From Arsenophonus sp052174475 (GTDB lineage: Bacteria > Pseudomonadota > Gammaproteobacteria > Enterobacterales > Enterobacteriaceae), in assembly GCA_052174475.1 (NCBI GenBank), contig JBQMRO010000042.1, positions 1 to 64,000 on the forward strand: a DNA stretch of 64,000 bases, given 5' to 3'. Within the stretch, counting starts at the first letter, position 1. Every line of letters begins with the position of its first letter. Both the position numbers and the translations under genes were made by a program. A model generated the notes under the pieces. That model saw nothing but the letters and a program-made list of their open reading frames with translations. It was not told where the DNA came from and ran no database searches. Positions 22,259 through 34,554 of the stretch are shown one piece after another.

Positions 22259-22545
22259 AGTTATTGGCAATCTGGTGTACACTATTGAAGTTATGTTTAA
22301 CTCTGATGCTTTATGAATCTCTTCTTTATTCTTAAATTGGGTGAAGTTTAGCAGCAGGGTCAATAAATTAAATATCCTGATCCGGTTCTAGTTTTTTCTG
22401 AGTAGAAAGCTGAAACTAGCTCAGGAGGGTTTTGATCTGCTTGATCCTGCTGCTAAACTTCACCCAATTTAAGAATAAAGAAGAGATTCATAAAGCATCA
22501 GAGTTAAACATAACTTCAATAGTGTACACCAGATTGCCAATAACT
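22259..22545. repeat. Perfect 100-bp inverted repeat made of two IS256 ends
   Basis: Bases 22259-22358 are the exact reverse complement of 22446-22545 (100 of 100 by my reading), around an 87-base loop. Each arm is the terminal part of the IS256 element (GTTATTGGCAATCTGGTGTA end, TCTGATGCTTTATGAATCTC block), placed head to head. The loop flanks are themselves imperfectly complementary. It begins 29 bp after the manA stop and could act as a very strong terminator or cruciform. Confidence 0.9.
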
Positions 22546-22559
22546 TTCGTATTTACTGA

Positions 22560-25500
22560 TAATTAATTTCTCTTTAGTACTTCAGAACGATCTACCAATA
22601 ACCTACGGTGTTTCGAGATTCATATTACCTCGATGTCAATATCAAGGTGATATTGTCCTATCTGCACTATTCCATTTGGGAACGCATTATCTAGTCGTTC
22701 TCCTGCGCTATAAGTTGATCAACAACACGCTACGCCTGGCTACACTGTAAGCAATTGATGGTAATAGAATGGCATGAGACTGGGCTGATTGAGAACTTTA
22801 ATAACTTTTACGACAATCTGATTGTCAAGTACAACAAAAATAACTGAAACCGAGTAGATGGGCTGTGTAAAATTCAGATGTGGTTAAGCAGTTGCGCATT
22901 TTCCGTAGAGCAGATCCAGTTTATTCGTAATGGATACCGATGGTATTTAAAAAATTACAATAGCAGTGGAAGGTCATTATCCGGGTTAGCGAGCAAGTAT
23001 ATTGAACGAATGATGCTAGTTTTAACCTATCCGAGAAAAAGTGCGAGAAAATTACCAGTATACAGGTTTTTATGCCTACAAGAGGGCTCCTATGTAGACT
23101 GGATGCGCTGGAAATAAAAGTTTTCGACAGGAGGCATAACCCATTGAGCGTAGAAATTATAACAATTGACAAGAGGTCACGTTAGAGTTTAAAGCCGATT
23201 TCAGTAAATCGAACATGATAAGCAACGGCTAGCAAGTGCAAGAGTCTCTAACTAGCGCAGAGAATTTTGCCTAAATTCCACGCTATTCATAACCAGAGCG
23301 TATTGTAAAAAGCGAGTATGACATAGAATATAGAAATACAGACGACGGCAGTACATGAGTTTGAAGGGTTGTCATCCTGGATATCGCCAGCGTGACCAAG
23401 GGACTGGCTTACGCTGACAACTAATCCTGATTTGACAGTCTGATCACCGGCAGCAATAACAACAAACACGCCATACGAATATCACTCTGCGGCTATTAAC
23501 TGACAAAGATATTATTAATGCCGAATTACTCGGTAAACGCGTGATGAAAACCGCAAACAGCTTGGAGTTAATGGGGCTCTGCCAGCCGGTGATGGTTGAA
23601 TTTAAGTTGCTGCATCGGTGTAGGAGTTTTCTTCTCTCCCGCACTAGAAGATGGGTAAACTAAATGGCCCGGTTACCGATGTTAGAACTGAAAGCCTGTA
23701 GAAATAAGCTTTTGAATGGCTTATCATTGCTCAGCATCTTGGCACTATCGGACTGGATGGTCAGTTGACGGTTGACTAAGAGCGACTGAATGAAGTTCAA
23801 GAAAAATTGAGAGGAAGCGGCGTATGATTGATTGCCATGATCACTAAGTCGAGTATGGACAGGATAGATTGAGCGCTTTCCGTGTATTAATCTGGCTCTA
23901 CCGCATTGTCAAAAATCAACCCACTTATCATAACATGAGTAACCGATGACCGGAAAGCAGGTAAAATTCTTCATGATTGTTGATCTGCTGAGCAATCTTC
24001 TCTCTAGGCAGATTATTGGCTGTTTAGTTAAAGTCTGGTGTTATGAGGTATCGCTCTGTTACCACATCATGCGTAGTCTAGATATTTGGGCAAATACTCT
24101 ATGTAGTTAACTTAATCATCTTGGGGCCATAAAGGCCAGAGCATCTTTAGTGATTGTGCTAAAGATGACGTCGGTGTTATCCGGCTTTTAGCATCTGGAC
24201 ATCTGCGTGATAAAGCGATCTGTAGCGATGCGTGCGTTTTTACCGGTGTCTGATTCCAGGGTTGCAGAGGCCGATTTATTTGGCTTGATAAAGCCTGTAT
24301 CAACTTAGATGATAGGCAAGGTTTGAAAATTACACCGTTCGTCTGAATGCGTAGAATAATAAAAATAAGATGCAGACCGATAACAATATTCAGTAGGCGA
24401 CAAAAAACACTAAGAACATTACTTGGGCTTTTAGAGGGTTATTCAAGAGTACACGATAAGCTGTAAATTTAGCATAAACCGAGAGTAGACGAGGATTTTT
24501 ATTTGCATGATGTAAGCGCATGAAGAAATGATTTAATAAGTGTTAAGTCTATTTTCTTCATGTTTTAGGCAATACGTGCAGAGGACAAGTGCGCATAAAA
24601 AGATGCGATAAACTTCTGGACGGAGAGATCACCTAATAATTTGCCGATATGAGGCGGCTTTTCGCCGTCAAGCAAAAAATTAAAAGTCATTTAAATAGTT
24701 AAAAACCGAATTAAAAACTTTCTTAATTTTACTGGTCAAGTGCAGGAAAGTGGTTTGCAGAACCAATAACCTAACAATTTTAATGTTGGTATTCGACATC
24801 TCTCGCTGTGGCAAGACGTTGTTTAAAAAATTACCTGAGCAAGAGTTAGATCTTAACTAATGGTATTGAGCAAAGCCGGCTACGGCAAGCATTTAGAACT
24901 ATCGGCACCCTCAATGCCAATACGGCCAAAGGCTATTCTGACAATTTATGTTGACTCAAAGTTGATCAGTATCGGTATGGCGATAGCTTGTTCTTGAACC
25001 GTTTCGATGTGCGAGCAGTATAACTTGGCCGATTAGAGTGTATATCAGAAACTGATTTACGAGCGGCGTTGAGGTAATCAACGATATACCTATATTGATG
25101 GCAATACTTGCAGCCGCCGTAAAGTCTTCCGCGTACATTTTAATCCTCTAGTCGCCCAAATGCCGTGTTCTTCTCTATGGAGAAGAAGTACAGTTGACTA
25201 ACTCGATGTTTAGCCAGCGCGCTTTGTAAAAATTTGCTGGCTGACTGTACGAGATATCTATGCTAAATGAAAAAAGAAGGACGAGCAATAGATAATGATA
25301 TAGCAAGCAAAGCTTAGGCGGATATGTGTATTAGGGTTGGGGTGTGGTACCGGGACTGGTGCTGTAAAACAGCGCCGTAACCGATAGAAACCTTTTGTTT
25401 ATAACTCGATGTGTGTAATAGTAGCAACTATCAATATTTATAAGGCGCATAGATAAAAAATATAGAGTACGGATCTGTTTTTGCAGCGTATATTTCTGAG

Positions 25501-28500
25501 TTTATAAAAACCAGTGTAGTTGCAGTTGTCGCCTAGTTCACGCGACCAGTACTCGACGAGCTGTTACACCAGTACTATGGTGTGCTATCACACGTGGTGT
25601 TTGGTTAATAAACTTTAAAATCCGCTACAGCGTCAATAAGCAGCATTTACTGGAGTTTATTATACGATTGGTTCTGATTGCCGATGAGACTTCCCTAACG
25701 TGGAGCAAGATACCACTGGGTGGCTAATCGCTAGAGCAACTATACGCTAGTTTACTTTTTTAACCACTAACTGACGGCTTAGAATTTGCTCTGTATAATG
25801 CCGTGCAAGTCGTTTAAGAATGCGTCAACGAGAAGGCTAGCACGCGCTGGAAAGCGCCTTCAATGGTCTTGACTTTTCCTGATGTGCAGAGCTTTCTGCT
25901 TTATTCACTGCGCTGTGAGCGGTAATATCAGGGGGGGTTTCAATCATCTCCGCCATCAGGCGATGGTCTTTAAATGGATTTTTCAAGGAATATAACGCCT
26001 ATTGGTTTACCTTATAGCTGGGAAGATAAAAAATTTGAAAAGTGCATTGATCTCCATGTAGTCGCCAAACTCCATCAATAGATTATCAAGTTATGCAACC
26101 TGTTGAGCAGCGTTTTTGTTCATCAGAATCGTCTGCGCGATAGGAAAGTGATGTAACCGAATACTCGCACCAACTGATGTAGATATTAAAAATATGCTGT
26201 ATCTAGTAGTGGCTGTAGTGCAAGATGTAGAGATATTTTTGTACTTGCTCAGTCAGTCTAGCAGAGGTTATCCAAAGCACGCCGCTGGCATAGTGTTAAC
26301 CCTGATGACTTCACCTCCATTTTTCGGTCAGGGATGGTAGCATTGTCTGGTTGAAAAGTTAATCGGATTTAATGTAGTCAGGCAGAAGGTACTGCACCGC
26401 TTAAATGTGTATGTTCTAATCAGATCTGCACTGAGTTATCAGATTCTGATCTTACATGGTAAGATCATTAAGCCGTTTTTTGTGTAGATTTATCACGGCG
26501 GACGTAGCGATAACTAGACATGATCCAGGTCTAGATTACTAAAACTGACACTAATATCTTTCTGCTGGGCAGTAATCTGTTATCCGACGAGTATAACAAG
26601 GACTTGCGAAACCGTTTCCGCCATTATTTGATTAAAAGTACAAGGCCGGTGGCGGCAGCTAATTTGTCAATTCTTAACACCAATGCTCTGCGTGCTGTTC
26701 CAAATGAAAAAGCAATGATCTCGCGATTCTGCGTTACAGCTTCAAAGTCATTCTAGCTGACAGTAAACTTATCTCGTAAGCGCATTACGCAGGTTGGACT
26801 TCGGAAAAACGACCAGGCTATCGGCCCCATCAGAAAGATTTCTAATCGTGATAAAAGGAAGAAGGCGCCCCGTGGCGCGAAAAAGCAGCAAACTTGTGAT
26901 AGGATAAACTAGCTGACATACCTCTATTCCATCACGTCTGTTAATCATGAGCTGTGACCTGTTGATTAATCAAGTTCAGTTTTATCTGGATGTAGACCAG
27001 AAGAAACACATAACTCTAACACTGACCTCCTCGTACGAGGATTTATCGTGCCAGCAGAGTTAAAGCGCTATGGAGTGAAGGCGTGGTATTGATGGTGGCG
27101 TCGATAGCTTAGTATGAGAATACCTTAATTAGAGAAATAAACTCAATGGATAATATCTCATTGCAATATCTACTTTCTCAGTGATGCGCGGATTTTGATC
27201 GAGAGATGCAATAAGTGAAGTTCGTGCTTTGGCTCGATTAATGCCGAATGGAAGGAAAGTGGTACAATATGAGTCAGATTTACTCATCGATGAAAGTATA
27301 ATACCGACGAATATTATCCTATCTGTTTACTGATAGATGCACTGAGGTTTTTTAATATTTTCTGGATAGCGGATAATTACTAGTTGATGAAAGGTTGGGT
27401 CGCATCTGTGGTTGCTATTATGAAAAGGCGGTACCAAAGATATGGGCGTGAGCAAAACCTACCCAGATGAGATGCTGTATACTTTTCTATATGCAGGACT
27501 AATTAGTCAATTGCTATTGCTAGGTTGGGTGGGGGTGCCACGCACCTACTTTGTTTAACTGGCTATGGGTTAAATAAGTACGCGTCTGACGTTTAAGGAT
27601 GAGAGTGTGCATCTATTTATCTTAAAATGGTACTTAGAAGGAATTTAAATATCATAAACCTACATTGAGTGAATTTATTCGCTTAACCTCGCCAGCAATA
27701 TATCTCAAAATGCTTATTTGGTGGGTAAGTCGCGCTGTTTGATGCAGAAAGTTTGCTGTGTTGTTGCCATTGGCACATACCCACTGGAATGGGGGTAGTC
27801 TTGAAAATTATTATAAGAAACGTCGACGAGAGCAAATTGCGCAAATATTTTGTCTTTTGAGCGTTATGCGAAAGCATGTCATATAAGCCCAGTGTCAGCA
27901 TTAACTGTTACTTATATTATGCACCAAGTGTAGTGTCCGATTAAAGCGCGTTTACAAATGGCTGACGCATCGATCTAGAACAAAGCGAGGATCTTAATGG
28001 TTGTTGAGACTGATCAACTTAATCTTTAGCAGGTACTACCCCCCATCGTGACTGCATGAGCTCAGTTTTTTGATATCAGTTTCAGATCATACCCTGTCCA
28101 GTGAGATGTTAATCGAATAACCTATTATTCGGTGCAACACTGATCGTGCGTGGAATAGTTGCTATCGTGCCTACTATATCGGGTCAGTTCTTGCCGAGTT
28201 GTTTTGTAAGCGTTGAAGATTATGAACGGTTGTTGAACGACTTGCTAAGTGTCAGTCGTGGTGATATCTGCTTACCTGGAATGGGGCAAGAAAAGTGGAT
28301 GGACTTTTGTAATGGAACATCACCTAAATATCTTTCTTAGTGAGCCTGGTATTAACCAGGTCGCTAACTATTGCGCGGGGCAATGTAACTTTGTCATCAG
28401 CGAGTGTATCGGACAACTTAATGGCTAACAATAACGGCGTTTATATCGGAAAAAGGTTGATGTTACACTGAAGATCACTCCCCCCCCACAAATATTCTGG

Positions 28501-28790
28501 ATAACTAAAGGCCTGTATCTGCGAGTGAGTGTTCAAACAGCTTTTAGACTGTTAAAAAACCGGATGAAAACGATCTTGTTTTCGCTTTTAGCTCGTACTA
28601 CTTGGGATATACGGGCGGAAGAATTACGTCATGAAAAGTCCGTTGATACCAGTCAGTAGCGGAAAACCGAGCTGCTGCTGATGATATCATATGATTTTAA
28701 AAGGGTATGCCTAGATTATTACTTTGCTCGCAGAGGAATTTGTAGCAACTTTTATATTTTAATTATTTTAATTTCAAACAATTTTCTTCA
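22560..28790. other. Decayed island of higher GC, origin unidentified (possibly phage)
   Basis: About 6 kb in which base composition rises clearly (for example 31 G+C in 60 at 26641-26700 versus 13 in 60 at 8641-8700). None of the IS families of the window intrude. No frame is open beyond about 80 codons, yet coding-like fragments survive, such as AELLGKRVMKTANSLELMGL (23523-23582), VEFKADFSKSNM-like text near 23180 and LVFAFSSYYLGYTGGRITS near 28578-28634. I could not assign any to a family with confidence. Several would suit phage structural genes, so a late-acquired prophage is one explanation. Confidence 0.45.
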
Positions 28791-28809
28791 GGTTAAATAA
28801 TTTAGTAAA

Positions 28810-29610
28810 TAAAATGACCCTATACCAGGATCTACTCAGCTATATTTTTAATCGACTGATATAACTTTTTCATGTTTAAGATGTGGAATTCTTTACATAT
28901 AAATTCTTGGTTATCAACCTTATTAGGAAATACTGATTAATTTTATGATCGCTGGTAAATGATTTTGTAACATTTAGTATTTATCCGAATAAAGGATGAA
29001 CTCTTATCGAGGGTCAGCTCAAGAAAACGGCTAATACACTTTGTATTAAGCTCTCCAAGAATCTCATTGCTTATATGATACCTCTTTATTAATCTCCGAA
29101 AATTAAGATCGCAATTTGTTCTTTCTTTTGTCTCCTTACTTTTTCTTGTTTCTACCTTTTCTATCTGGAATATAGAACACTTCTATTTAAAGAATTCATA
29201 GAAAAATATTTTGTTGATTTTAAAATGTACTTAGTGCATTTAAGTTAGCTATTGTCTCTGAATCAAGAAAATAGTGACACCCATCTAAACGCTATTTTAA
29301 ATTAATGTCTGTTTGTTTTGTTGACTCAAGTAAAGTCAGTCTATTCAACGTGCATCGACTATAATTAACCCGTTTATCTTTGTGATGTAGTTTTGCAAGA
29401 AAACTTCCAGTACAATTTGTTAAATATTTTTTCTGTAATTAGGAAGATTTTGCAATGATGATATCGCTATAACCATAATGAGTCTCCCCAGTGGATAACA
29501 TGTTCATTGCGACAATATTGCTAGGATAAAGTGGAATGAGTTGTTTGAATGCATGTATCGAGATCATCCGACAGCTTATTACTAACTTACTAATGAGATG
29601 CAGTTTTAGA
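28810..29610 (-). mobile_element. IS1595-family transposase remnant (copy D)
   Basis: The reverse complement matches copies A to C. The GGTTGATAACCAAGAATTTATA segment (integrity of the C-terminal part) lies near 28893-28915. GAACATGTTATCCACTG is near 29487-29503, and the outer end CTCATTAGTAAGTTAGTAA near 29581-29599 pairs with the ends of the other copies. Dead. Confidence 0.65.
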
Positions 29611-29869
29611 TGTTGGTAGAGAAATAAGAAAAATTTCTTTAATCTTTATGACTGTTTGTTTTTGATAGCAATCACTGTATCAAAAATCCTTAATACATAA
29701 TATAAGGAATTTTTATAAACAATTTTTGCTAACATAGCCTGAAGTATCCATACTTTGCTGAAAACACCTTTTGACATAGGATCTAGAAAATGAGCATATC
29801 AATGAATTATAAGATAAATCTATTTACTTTTAATCAATTGCTCATAGGTTTGGATTTTATATGCAAGAC

Positions 29870-31260
29870 TAGCAAATTTCGCACCTAATGATTAGGCTAT
29901 ACTACGCTTTATGCTTCATAAATCTATTTTCTATCCTTAAATTTAGCGTTGTTTACCATTAGATGGTCAACATATCAATCCATTACTCACTTCAGATTTT
30001 CTGATCAGATAGAGATACCTGAAATGCCATTGAAAGTGTTGTTTTTCAAACTACAGCGCTTTGCGAGTCGCTTTCATAGGGGTTACTATCGCAAAGTTAA
30101 TTTAATTGGATCCATCGTTATTATTGAGGCCCAGTTAGTGCCCTGACAGAAACCCATAGAATGTCAGCTATTTTCTAGATCTTTTCCAGATTCTTCATCG
30201 CTGCAGGATACGCTAAAACACTTGCCAATAAAACATCAGATGCTTTATTAACGGCATCGCGATTCTCTTCTAGCCAGACTTACCTAAGCTAACCTTTAAT
30301 TCAGTTGCATGCTTTTTAGGAATGAAGGCAGTGTATTAGCTATTTTATGTACACAATAGGGCTAATGCTACGTATTCGGGAACATTTTGCTATTAAATTT
30401 AAAAAATTAATGGTACTGCATCTCTACCTCAGCAAGCCTGGTAGAGACACTTAAACTCCGTGCTCGCAGATAATTAAGAAGTTTGACCTAATGCACTTTT
30501 GATTCTTGATAAGCATTTTCTACAGCAACGAGCTCCTTATGTTCATAGTCTAGTGAGGCTGATAATGAGCAGCAAACAATGACAAGCACCTTGCCTAACA
30601 GAATAACATGTGCCATTCAGCACAGAAATAAATATAGCGTGTATCTCTTAAATCAGTCAGCTACTACCATTTCATATACTCTTGAAGCCATTGTTGTTTT
30701 AATCTGCTAATGGTCTACCGATAGAGGAGACCATGTGCTTTTTCACTGAGAAGCGCCAATAGAACAGAGATTCGTAAAAATAACTGGTGGAGATGATTTG
30801 TAGGTATATATTCATGGTAGCAAATACTCTTCGTAATTTGTAAGCCTTAGATAAGGTAGAAGCAATGAGCTGTAAGCATATTTGTTGCCGCTAAGCCCCT
30901 GACATTAAGCGCTTTAGTCTTAACATCCTTAGTACTCATTTTTTATGGTTCGCTATAGTAAAAACCATTACGGTCGACGACATGAGCCTGCCCAACAAGG
31001 CAGCGTTTAGCACGTTATCGTAGTATATTTTTTAGCTCCACCTCAACAGCGGTGCCCATATCAGCTAGATCTCACCATTACGGATTCATTAATATAATGG
31101 ATCAGGGTATATCTGATTTCGCAGATATACCTATAGGCTAGAATTTTTATAGGATATCACCTCCTCTGCTGTTGACGTCATTCACGAAATAAATCAGCAG
31201 GATAACCCCGTCGCCATCATCTCTAAAACCATATACACTAGAGATGAACATAACTCATAA
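29870..31260 (-). mobile_element. IS256-family transposase remnant
   Basis: From AGCAAATTTCGCACC near 29871, through TTTATGCTTCATAAATC, to GGATATCACCTCCTCTGCTGT near 31150 and the end near 31255. Collinear with the other minus-strand copies; all frames broken. Confidence 0.68.
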
Positions 31261-31688
31261 ATCAGATATATAGGGCGTTAAAGAAAGTTTGCTAAAATAA
31301 AACTTATTAGCTAATATTATGATTTATTTTAGGTATACAAATTGTTTTTTAATACAAAAAGCAACTTGAAGCAACTGAAATATTGATAATTAAATATGTC
31401 ATAGTGAAAAATAACCATTTTGGTAGTAATGATCTAAAATTATCTTTTAGAGGAAATTTAAGATATAACTACAAAGAAAACGTTAGTGTGTGTGATAGAA
31501 ATATAATACACATCTGTATTAGTTGACAAGATAGTAAGAAATTATTATATCGTTTAGATGAAGTTATTTGAATAGGCCATAAAAAGAATCTAATTAATGC
31601 TTAATAAGGCCACAAAGTAGCCTTACATATATTCTATTTATGGTTACCTTGATTAAAAACACCTGTCAGATTTAGCAGTTATTTCAGC
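31261..31688. other. Spacer with eroded gpmA tail
   Basis: AT-rich spacer with no gene. At its right edge, immediately beyond the gpmA stop, the reverse strand still reads AEITAKS, the lost tail of gpmA. A 6-bp hairpin TAAGGC/GCCTTA with a 9-base loop at 31605-31625 might be the old gpmA terminator, but no clear T-run follows it on the minus strand. Confidence 0.4.
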
Positions 31689-32387
31689 TTAATCACTAAG
31701 ATAGTAATGTTTAATAGGTTTCATATTTTCATCAAATTTATAGATAAGTGGAACGGCGGTTGGAATATTAAGTTCAATGATTTCGTCTTTACTCATGTTA
31801 TTCAGATATTTAACTAATCCTCGTAATGAATTGCCGTGAGCTACAATAATCACTTTTTCACCTTTAGAAACTCTAGGTTTAATCACTTTTTCCCAATAAG
31901 GCACAACACGTTCAATTGTGGTAGATAAACTTTCAGTAACAGGAAGTTCTGATGGGTTTAAATTTGCATAACGAGGATCATTACCGGGGTAACGAGGGTC
32001 ATCTTTGGTTAATTCTGGAGGTGTAATTTCAAAACCACGACGCCATAGTTTAACTTGATCGTCACCATATTTTGCTGCAGTTTCTGCTTTATTTAAACCT
32101 TGCAACGCACCATAATGGCGTTCATTGAGCCGCCAGTTTTTTTCAACTGTTAGCCACTGTTCATCTATTTGATCTAAAATATTCCATAATGTGTGAATAG
32201 CACGTTTTAAAAGAGAGGTGTAAGCATGATCAAAAATAAAACCTTCTTTTTTTAAAAGATGTCCTGCGTATATCGCTTCTTCACGGCCTTTATTGGAAAG
32301 TTCAATATCAGTCCAGCCCGTGAATCGGTTTTCTTTATTCCATTTGCTTTCGCCGTGTCTTATCAAAACCAGCTTAGTTGTTAGCAT
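31689..32387 (-). CDS. gpmA: 2,3-bisphosphoglycerate-dependent phosphoglycerate mutase, tail truncated
   Basis: Glycolytic and gluconeogenic enzyme interconverting 3- and 2-phosphoglycerate through a phosphohistidine. The product has 232 residues. It shows the phospho-acceptor motif LIRHGES with H11, the catalytic E89 in LNERHYGALQG and the second histidine H184 in IVAHGNSLRG. E. coli GpmA has 250 residues, ending in a flexible tail after YYLGN. Here the frame stops after YYLSD, and the codons beyond the TAA read AEITAKS, like the E. coli ADEIAAK. A single nonsense change therefore removed the last ~18 residues. The catalytic core is complete. The C-terminal tail influences activity in related mutases, so reduced function is possible. 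Confidence 0.95.
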   Translation of the reverse strand: MLTTKLVLIRHGESKWNKENRFTGWTDIELSNKGREEAIYAGHLLKKEGFIFDHAYTSLLKRAIHTLWNILDQIDEQWLTVEKNWRLNERHYGALQGLNKAETAAKYGDDQVKLWRRGFEITPPELTKDDPRYPGNDPRYANLNPSELPVTESLSTTIERVVPYWEKVIKPRVSKGEKVIIVAHGNSLRGLVKYLNNMSKDEIIELNIPTAVPLIYKFDENMKPIKHYYLSD

Positions 32388-32688
32388 GACTTAAACTCCT
32401 ATTAGTAGATTTATTAAAATTGATCTGAATTATTATATTAATCGTGCAACTGTATACTAATCAACTAGTAGATAATTTTAAATTATTGAGTAAGAACTAC
32501 ACTTATTTAAGCTGACTATCATTAGATTTATCAATAACTCAATGACCCTAAAATTTTTGTATCGATTTGATAAAGTTATAGGATAAATAGGTAGAAAGTT
32601 TTCATATCTATTGTTTCTGGAGTGCTTATCTAGAAAAACTTGCGTAGAATGAGTTTTAATCTTTTTATTAAAGTTGAGAACTCAATAT

Positions 32689-33339
32689 ATGTTTACAGGC
32701 ATTGTAAAAGGAAAAGGAACATTAGTTTCGGTGGAGGATAGTGTTAATTTTCGTACTTATACCGTTAAATTCTCTAATGAATTACTAAAAGGTTTAGAAA
32801 CAGGTGCTTCAGTTGCTAACAATGGATGCTGTTTAACTGTTACCAATATTAATGATAATAAAGTAACTTTTGATTTAATAAAGGAGACTTTGCGCCTGAC
32901 AAATTTAGGTAGTTTAAAACTAGGTGATATGATTAATTTAGAAAGATCAGCAAAATATGGCGATGAAATTGGTGGTCATGTCATGTCGGGCCACATCATT
33001 GTTACCGCTGAAATAGCCAAAGTTTTTAAATCTAAAAATAATCTCCAAATTTGGTTTCATGTGCATAATAAAAAATTAATGAAATATATTTTGCATAAAG
33101 GTTTTATTGGTGTTGATGGAATTAGCTTAACAATAGCAGAAGTGGTCAATAATCATTTTTGTGTCCATCTAATCCAAGAAACTATTACGCGTACTACAAT
33201 TTCAGAAAAACGTCTTGGAGAAAAAGTTAATATTGAAATTGATACCCATACTCAAGCAGTAGTTGATACTGTTGAGCGGATGATGTATAAAAAATATAAT
33301 CATAAAGTGTGTTTTAAAAAGATTGTCACGCTATTTTAA
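32689..33339 (+). CDS. ribE: Riboflavin synthase, alpha subunit
   Basis: Catalyses dismutation of two 6,7-dimethyl-8-ribityllumazine molecules to riboflavin, the last step of vitamin B2 synthesis. The 216-residue protein starts MFTGIVKGKG, the canonical N-terminus, so I take ATG 32689 rather than an upstream in-frame codon. It shows the duplicated lumazine-binding fold. The first half contains NGCCLTV and the second GVDGISLTIAEV, with GGHVMSGHI at the junction and the conserved THTQAVVDTVERM end. The final ~20 residues (YKKYNHKVCFKK...) do not resemble the E. coli tail and may reflect drift. gpmA is divergent upstream, and a dead IS256 fragment begins directly after the stop. No flavin (FMN) riboswitch is evident upstream. 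Confidence 0.95.
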   Translation: MFTGIVKGKGTLVSVEDSVNFRTYTVKFSNELLKGLETGASVANNGCCLTVTNINDNKVTFDLIKETLRLTNLGSLKLGDMINLERSAKYGDEIGGHVMSGHIIVTAEIAKVFKSKNNLQIWFHVHNKKLMKYILHKGFIGVDGISLTIAEVVNNHFCVHLIQETITRTTISEKRLGEKVNIEIDTHTQAVVDTVERMMYKKYNHKVCFKKIVTLF

Positions 33340-33344
33340 TGAGT

Positions 33345-33590
33345 TATTCTTATTTCTGAAGTGTGGGATTTTAGAAATGGTGATGCGTACTCTGCCGCTG
33401 AGTGATTTCATAAATGATTTCAACAGTATAGCTATGATATTCTATAAAAATCTATTTTACAGGTATCTAGGGGGGATACTAGGTATTACCTCTGGTTAAT
33501 TGCATGAACTCATCCGTAAGTGTGCTAGCCAGATTATAGGCACTGTGTTGTTGAACCGAAGATCAAAGCCATGAAGCGATAACTTGCTAA
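33345..33590 (+). mobile_element. IS256 5'-end fragment
   Basis: Matches only the first quarter of the element. It reads GAAGTGTGGGATTTTAGAAATGG, then TTTCATAAATGATTTCAAC near 33410 and TGCATGAACTCATCCGTAAG near 33502. The element breaks off near 33590 against an IS91 remnant. Confidence 0.6.
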
Positions 33591-33599
33591 CCATCGCTT

Positions 33600-34480
33600 T
33601 GATAGTTAAAGAATTACATTGCTATTAAGTGAAGAGCGAAAACCATTCATTTTTCCTAAAAGGAAAAATAATCGATTTATTTGGTCTATTGTAAATGAAG
33701 ATTTCATCGAAGTGTGTATTCTTTGATCCAATACGCTAATGTTAGTAACAATAACTCTAGGTTTAGCGTTAATAACGCTTGTTTTTTTATTTTATACATT
33801 CTTGTTGATAACAATTGCGTTTACATACTCAGCCAGGATGAGCGTTGATAAAAAGTATCTTCTTGTCAGACAGAAGATATTTATATGAATCTATGCATAG
33901 AAATCTTTTCATCAAAACGGACTAACCCTAGTTTTTCGGTTTTTTTCAAACCATCGCTTCAGGGTCTTATACATCTTTGGTAATAATGTGATTACCATTG
34001 AGGATTCGATAAGAATCCATAGCAACGTACAATCTTAATGCTTACAGGAATATCACTAATATAGTGGCCGATGATTTTCCTGAGATAAGATCTCTATTGG
34101 TACTGTTTTAGTCTGGTGTTCATAGTAATGATGTACAATCACTTTCCTCTCAGTAATACTATATTTTAACGTAGATACCGGAAGATGTTTTATTGCAAAG
34201 ATATTTTGCTCTATGCCACGCCCCTTTTTTATCTTTTCAGTAAAGTGCACCTTCCAGTAACCCATCCCCCTACTGTGCCTTTAGATAACGCTGCTACAGT
34301 TTCTTGGCGCAGATATACCAAAGATTAAGAAAAGATTGCTTGGATTTGTCAGTCATTGCTGTAATGAATTAGTCTAATAATAGAGTCTTGTTAGATTTCT
34401 TCGAGCGTTATTTTTGAATAACAGCTTATGCTATATAGCATGTTTAATGTTTAGACTTCTATGAGTGATGGAGACATGAG
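33600..34480 (-). mobile_element. IS91-family (HUH/Y2) transposase remnant (copy 2)
   Basis: The open stretch 34056-34265 on the minus strand reads GYWKVHFTEKIKK, then HLPVSTLKYS and VIVHHYYEHQTKTVPIEIL. This fits the IS91 region K-Y-L-G-R-Y-L-K-R-P-P-V-S-x-S-x-L-x-H-Y ... H-H-Y-Y-x-H. Downstream frames give HYISDIPVSIKIVRCYGFLS and EKLGLVRFDEK, the IS91 C-terminal end. Interrupted by several frameshifts. Confidence 0.7.
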
Positions 34481-34554
34481 TATGCGAATATTTATTGAGT
34501 TGTTAACTATAACTATTCAATGCATGAAGATATCAATTTTATATCATGTTTGTA

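Noticed and set aside
22878..23117. 79-codon open frame at the left of the GC-rich island
   Set aside because: No family recognised, no ribosome site, and neighbouring frames look equally coding-like; treated as debris.
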